64,000 bases of DNA from an uncultured Acidimicrobiales bacterium. Lineage in GTDB: Bacteria; Actinomycetota; Acidimicrobiia; Acidimicrobiales; CATQHL01. The stretch covers positions 579,546-643,545 of the forward strand of contig OY282384.1 of assembly GCA_958295925.1 (NCBI GenBank), given 5' to 3'. Below the pieces are notes generated by a model that saw only the letters and a program-made list of their open reading frames with translations, was not told the DNA's origin and did no database searches. This document shows positions 61,712 through 64,000 of the stretch, in pieces. Each line of letters starts with the position of its first letter. The first letter of the stretch is position 1. A program made the position numbers and the translations under genes.

Positions 61712-61840
61712 AGGGTTATGGGAGAAGCATCCGCCGGCCGTGGAGGTCGGAGAAGCAGAAGTAGCGACCTGCTGGCCCTAACACCGAATATCAAGCAGCC
61801 CCGGCAAGAGCAGCCCCCGCTCTGCCGGGGCTGAACTTTT
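61712..61840 (+). ncRNA. Compact structured RNA with own promoter and terminator
   Basis: About 129 bases, without a plausible reading frame. Proposed fold: closing helix GGGTTA (61713-61718) with TAACACC (61779-61785, one bulged A); inner helix GGCC (61736-61739)/GGCC (61774-61777) stacked on AGGTCG (61744-61749)/CGACCT (61765-61770); a loop of 15 bases; and a 3' intrinsic terminator. GGAGAAGC occurs twice inside. It does not match 4.5S RNA, tmRNA, 6S or RNase P in size or signature. It may be a small RNA, or a terminated leader for the gene at 61881. Confidence 0.6.
61797..61840 (+). terminator. Intrinsic terminator of the structured RNA
   Basis: AGCCCCGGCAAGAGC and GCTCTGCCGGGGCT form a 14-bp stem with one bulged A around a short C-rich loop, followed by GAACTTTT. 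The best rho-independent terminator in the window. Confidence 0.8.
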
Positions 61841-61880
61841 ATGCGACTTTTATCCAGATAAAATAAAGGAGGTAACCACC

Positions 61881-62279
61881 ATGGACCAAACCATCGGCCA
61901 CAGGTATGAAACCGTCGCCGACTTCACCAAGCGCTTCACCAAGCAGTACCGGCTGCCCAGCATCAAGCCGCCGCCGGCCAAGACCCCGGCCCTCGATCCG
62001 GCCCTCGATCCAGCCCTCGATAAGATAACCGAAGACTGGGAAGTCGAAGAGTATTGCCCGGACACGCCGGCCGACAAGCTGCACCTGCTCCACGCCCCGC
62101 CGGTCTACGGCTGCCACCAGTGCCAGGGCCCGGAACATCCGACCAACACGGTGGACATCACCCCGGTGGACTGGGTATGCCGCCCCTGCCATAATTGGAT
62201 GACCAAGCAGGGCACCCTGGAGGCCTACGTCAAAGCCGCGATGAACGTGTTCTACACCCATAACCGGGACTTGTATTAA
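61881..62279 (+). CDS. Small zinc-binding protein, 132 residues
   Basis: A near-perfect AAAGGAGGT precedes the ATG, just after a palindrome TTTTATCCAGATAAAA. Residues 36-48 are PALD tetrapeptides from 12-bp repeats. Zinc ligands: CHQC (78-81) and CRPC (100-103), with H104 near, spaced like a treble-clef or zinc ribbon. The C-terminal helix is EAYVKAAMNVFYTHN. Function unknown; it may be regulated by the RNA upstream. Confidence 0.7.
   Translation: MDQTIGHRYETVADFTKRFTKQYRLPSIKPPPAKTPALDPALDPALDKITEDWEVEEYCPDTPADKLHLLHAPPVYGCHQCQGPEHPTNTVDITPVDWVCRPCHNWMTKQGTLEAYVKAAMNVFYTHNRDLY
61986..62021 (+). repeat. In-frame 12-bp repeat (PALD), 3 copies
   Basis: CCGGCCCTCGAT twice and CCAGCCCTCGAT once, in the gene at 61881. 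Confidence 0.93.
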
Positions 62280-62319
62280 GCGGTCCCCACCGACCTTGCA
62301 AGAAAGGAGCAGACCAACC

Positions 62320-62667
62320 ATGACCAGCGAAAGACTCATGGTCAACCGCAAGCCCCCGGGCGCGGCGGACCACCCCTACCACGACGCCGACGCCAACCTG
62401 AGCCTATACCCCTGGCCCGAAGACCTGCCCCAAGTAGCCAGGCAGACCCCCGAAGGCAGGAAGCTCTACATCTGCGCGCTGGAATGCGGCGACGAGGACC
62501 AGGACCTCTTCGACTACACCCCGTATTACTTCGGCGCTGAAAGCCTCTTCTGGAACTACGGCAAGGGCAGCGGCTTCCGGTGCAGCGACTGCCTACCCGA
62601 AGACACCCCGCCCACGCCGGAGGAATCCCTGGCCACCTGGCAAAAGCGGATTCGGCTGGTAATTTAG
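62320..62667 (+). CDS. Small Cys-rich protein, 115 residues
   Basis: ATG 62320 follows AAAGGAG. Cys pairs CALEC (52-56) and CSDC (88-91); the second reads FRCSDCL, resembling the NCxDCL knuckle of the large Cys/His family at the left. The spacing suggests one zinc site. Function unknown. It is 40 bases downstream of another small zinc protein and probably cotranscribed with it. Confidence 0.66.
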   Translation: MTSERLMVNRKPPGAADHPYHDADANLSLYPWPEDLPQVARQTPEGRKLYICALECGDEDQDLFDYTPYYFGAESLFWNYGKGSGFRCSDCLPEDTPPTPEESLATWQKRIRLVI

Positions 62668-62716
62668 ACAAGCGGCATAGAGACGCAGAGAGACGGAGAG
62701 TGAGACAGCCCAGCTG

Positions 62717-62732
62717 TTCTTTTCCCGGTTTC
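62717..62732 (+). promoter_or_regulatory. Leader motif copy 3
   Basis: TTCTTTTCCCGGTTTC, 150 bases before the macro-domain start. Further down the leader there is a GGGCGGCGGG-rich stretch and four 6-bp AGCCCC units (from 62833). Confidence 0.45.
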
Positions 62733-62882
62733 CTGCCTTTGGGCGGCGGGTTGGCGCCGTGAGGGTGTGCCCGGGGAACGGCCGGTGAAACGGCTGACTT
62801 CCAGCGTCCCCACGGAACAACGACCAACGACCAGCCCCAGCCCCAGCCCCAGGGCAGACTCTGCAACGAGGTGAGAAACGCC

Positions 62883-63419
62883 ATGCGTCAGACGAATATG
62901 GCTCAAGCCCAGGCCCAGACCCAGACAATAGATACCGAAATCCAGGTCGCCGCCGTCGACCTCTTCAAAACCGGCGCCGACGCCCTGGTCAATACAGTCA
63001 ACTGCAAAGGCGCCATGGGCGCAGGGCTGGCCAAGCAGTTCGCCCAGCGCTATCCGGGAATGCTGCCCAGCTACCAGGCAGCCTGCCGCCAGGGCAAGCT
63101 CCGCCCCGGCCAGCTGCACCTTTGGCGGAACCCCGCGGCCCGGGATAACAACTACAAGTCCAACGACGAACCCCGGTGGGTGATCAACTTCCCCACCAAG
63201 GACGACTGGCGGGACGACAGCAAGCTGGAGTACATCGAATCCGGCCTCCAGGCCCTGGTCCAAGCCGTCCAGCAGCACGGCATCACCTCCCTGGCCGTAC
63301 CGCCCCTGGGCTGCGGCCTCGGCGGCCTGGACCTGCACGTGGTCAAGCCCCTGATGCTGGCTGCCCTGCAGCCCCTGGCCAACCAGGGTGTTAAGATTAC
63401 GATTACCGTTCCACGGTAA
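62883..63419 (+). CDS. Macro-domain protein (ADP-ribose binding or hydrolysing)
   Basis: 178 residues from ATG 62883, after CGAGGTGAG. VNTVNCKGAMGAGLAKQFA (36-54) and VPPLGCGLGGLD (139-150) are the two ligand-binding loops of macro domains of the MGxGxA type, near DarG and ALC1-like proteins. Such enzymes bind ADP-ribose and often remove it from proteins or DNA. No ADP-ribosyltransferase toxin is visible beside it, so it may protect against one supplied by a host or competitor. Low-complexity AQAQAQTQT N-terminus. A tRNA gene begins 13 bases downstream. Confidence 0.88.
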   Translation: MRQTNMAQAQAQTQTIDTEIQVAAVDLFKTGADALVNTVNCKGAMGAGLAKQFAQRYPGMLPSYQAACRQGKLRPGQLHLWRNPAARDNNYKSNDEPRWVINFPTKDDWRDDSKLEYIESGLQALVQAVQQHGITSLAVPPLGCGLGGLDLHVVKPLMLAALQPLANQGVKITITVPR

Positions 63420-63432
63420 GGTTACGAAATGC

Positions 63433-63509
63433 GCCCCGTTAGCTCAATCGGATAGAGCGTCTGGTTTCTACCCAGAAGGTTAGGGGTTCGATCCCTCTAC
63501 GGGGCGCCA
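63433..63509 (+). tRNA. tRNA-Arg (anticodon TCT), CCA encoded
   Basis: Full cloverleaf: acceptor GCCCCGT/ACGGGGC, D stem GCTC/GAGC, anticodon stem TCTGG/CCAGA with loop TTTCTAC (anticodon TCT, reading AGA), T stem AGGGG/CCTCT with loop TTCGATC, discriminator G and CCA at 63507-63509. Confidence 0.96.
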
Positions 63510-63554
63510 CTCCTTCCAAGTCAGTACCACCGGAGATGCCGAGCCCCACCGCGG

Positions 63555-63566
63555 TTTTCCCGGTCT
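63555..63566 (+). promoter_or_regulatory. Leader motif copy 4
   Basis: TTTTCCCGGTCT followed at once by a hairpin CTGCG-GCTAGCT-CGCAG. It stands 88 bases before the ATG at 63655. Confidence 0.42.
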
Positions 63567-63654
63567 GCGGCTAGCTCGCAGCGTCGTGCTTGATTGTCGT
63601 TCAGACGACGCGCTTATAGAGCTGCTGAATCCTTTCCAAAAGAGGTGAGAAGAT

Positions 63655-63972
63655 ATGGTCATAACCATCAGCGACAACAGCGCCTGGCCGGTGGAAGTCC
63701 TGCACGGCCGTACCTATTGCGAAGTTACGGGAACCTTCCACGTCGACAGCCGCGGCAGCATCATGCCGGACGTCTGCCACGCCTGCGCGACACATAAAGA
63801 ACCCCCTCCCGGGGCAATAGTCATCGACGCCCTCAGCGGCGAATGGAGCGGCCCCGGCCCCGCGCCCACGCCGATTCGTCCCGAACGCGGCTATGGCATC
63901 CTGTGCCTGTCCATGAAAGAAGTCAATGCCATCCGCGACCCGCGTATTCCGGCTCAGCCGGAGTACGATTAA
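63655..63972 (+). CDS. Small hypothetical protein with CHAC motif, 105 residues
   Basis: AGAGGTGAGAAG precedes the ATG, the same initiation region as in the macro-domain and 59896 genes. Cys22, CHAC (41-44) and H47 could bind a metal. The rest is Pro-rich (PGPAPTPIRPERG). Function unknown; it lies between two tRNA genes. Confidence 0.62.
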   Translation: MVITISDNSAWPVEVLHGRTYCEVTGTFHVDSRGSIMPDVCHACATHKEPPPGAIVIDALSGEWSGPGPAPTPIRPERGYGILCLSMKEVNAIRDPRIPAQPEYD

Positions 63973-63985
63973 GAGGCCGCCCCGG

Positions 63986-64000
63986 GCCGACGTAGCTCAG
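63986..64000 (+). tRNA. Start of a second tRNA gene, cut by the window end
   Basis: GCCGACG, T8-A9, GCTC then AG: the acceptor 5' arm and D-stem start of a tRNA at the correct distances. The identity cannot be read; the acceptor resembles that of some tRNA-Thr genes. Confidence 0.6.

Noticed and set aside
61712..61840. Signal recognition particle RNA, tmRNA, 6S RNA or RNase P RNA
   Set aside because: The size is too small for most, and the characteristic 4.5S apical loop and the tmRNA tRNA-like ends are absent. GGAGAAGCAG only superficially resembles the SRP GGAAGCAGC.
1..64000. Archaeal Borg element
   Set aside because: Tandem repeats and one-strand gene layout are similar in style, but GC content is high, promoters are sigma70-like, Shine-Dalgarno sites are bacterial, and no Borg marker genes or terminal repeats are seen.
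1..64000. Global recoding of TAG as a sense codon
   Set aside because: Many genes end in TAG at the length expected from paralogs and are followed by a spacer and the next ribosome site (for example 7066, 14322, 30701, 38997). Only two amber codons interrupt coding sequence.

Overview
The window looks like part of a large bacterial accessory element (megaplasmid, phage-plasmid or big island) of moderately high GC content. I could not identify the host. Bacterial signals are clear: strong Shine-Dalgarno sites before most genes, a sigma70-type promoter (TTGACG-N17-TATAAT) and a tRNA-Arg with an encoded CCA. Almost every gene is on the + strand. That strand is rich in A and C and poor in T, even where the only two minus-strand genes lie, which suggests a replication-linked strand bias. 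No rRNA, ribosomal protein, replication or conjugation gene, and no unambiguous virion gene, is visible.

Layout. 1-4.6 kb: six tandem Cys/His-rich (zinc-knuckle-like) paralogs, the first cut by the window edge; a seventh lies at 15.9 kb. 4.6-12.5 kb: three ~800-residue paralogs sharing a GNWVHP motif, with a small gene between the first two whose promoter sits inside a large dyad. 12.5-20.4 kb: an orphan DNA methyltransferase with an amber-interrupted upstream extension, small paralog families (a GDxYxI family, a beta-rich family, four two-helix membrane proteins), a degenerate nuclease-like domain and a possible HK97-fold protein. 20.4-30.7 kb: a defence island with a type IIG restriction-modification enzyme, a ComEC-like metallo-beta-lactamase protein, a reverse-strand NERD-nuclease/UvrD-helicase gene with a zinc-ribbon membrane protein, three small unknowns and a GmrSD-like DUF262/DUF1524 enzyme. 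Two strong hairpins end it.

30.8-58.7 kb: about eighteen acidic, helical, soluble-looking genes of no recognisable family, in at least four related groups. One copy is interrupted by an amber codon and another has an in-frame internal deletion. 58.8-64 kb: a different style of DNA with longer leaders, a repeated TTTYCCCGGTYYC leader motif, two SLOG (YspA-like) proteins, small CxxC proteins, a macro-domain protein, a tRNA-Arg(UCU), the start of a second tRNA, and a compact structured RNA with its own promoter and terminator.

Two themes run through the window. Repeated tandem gene duplication has built at least seven paralog families. Short tandem repeats, very often exactly 12 bp, occur both in frame inside genes (4-residue repeats) and between genes. 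The defence genes are the only ones whose joint role I can name. The paralog arrays are the most likely place for an undescribed system, and their function cannot be read from sequence alone.
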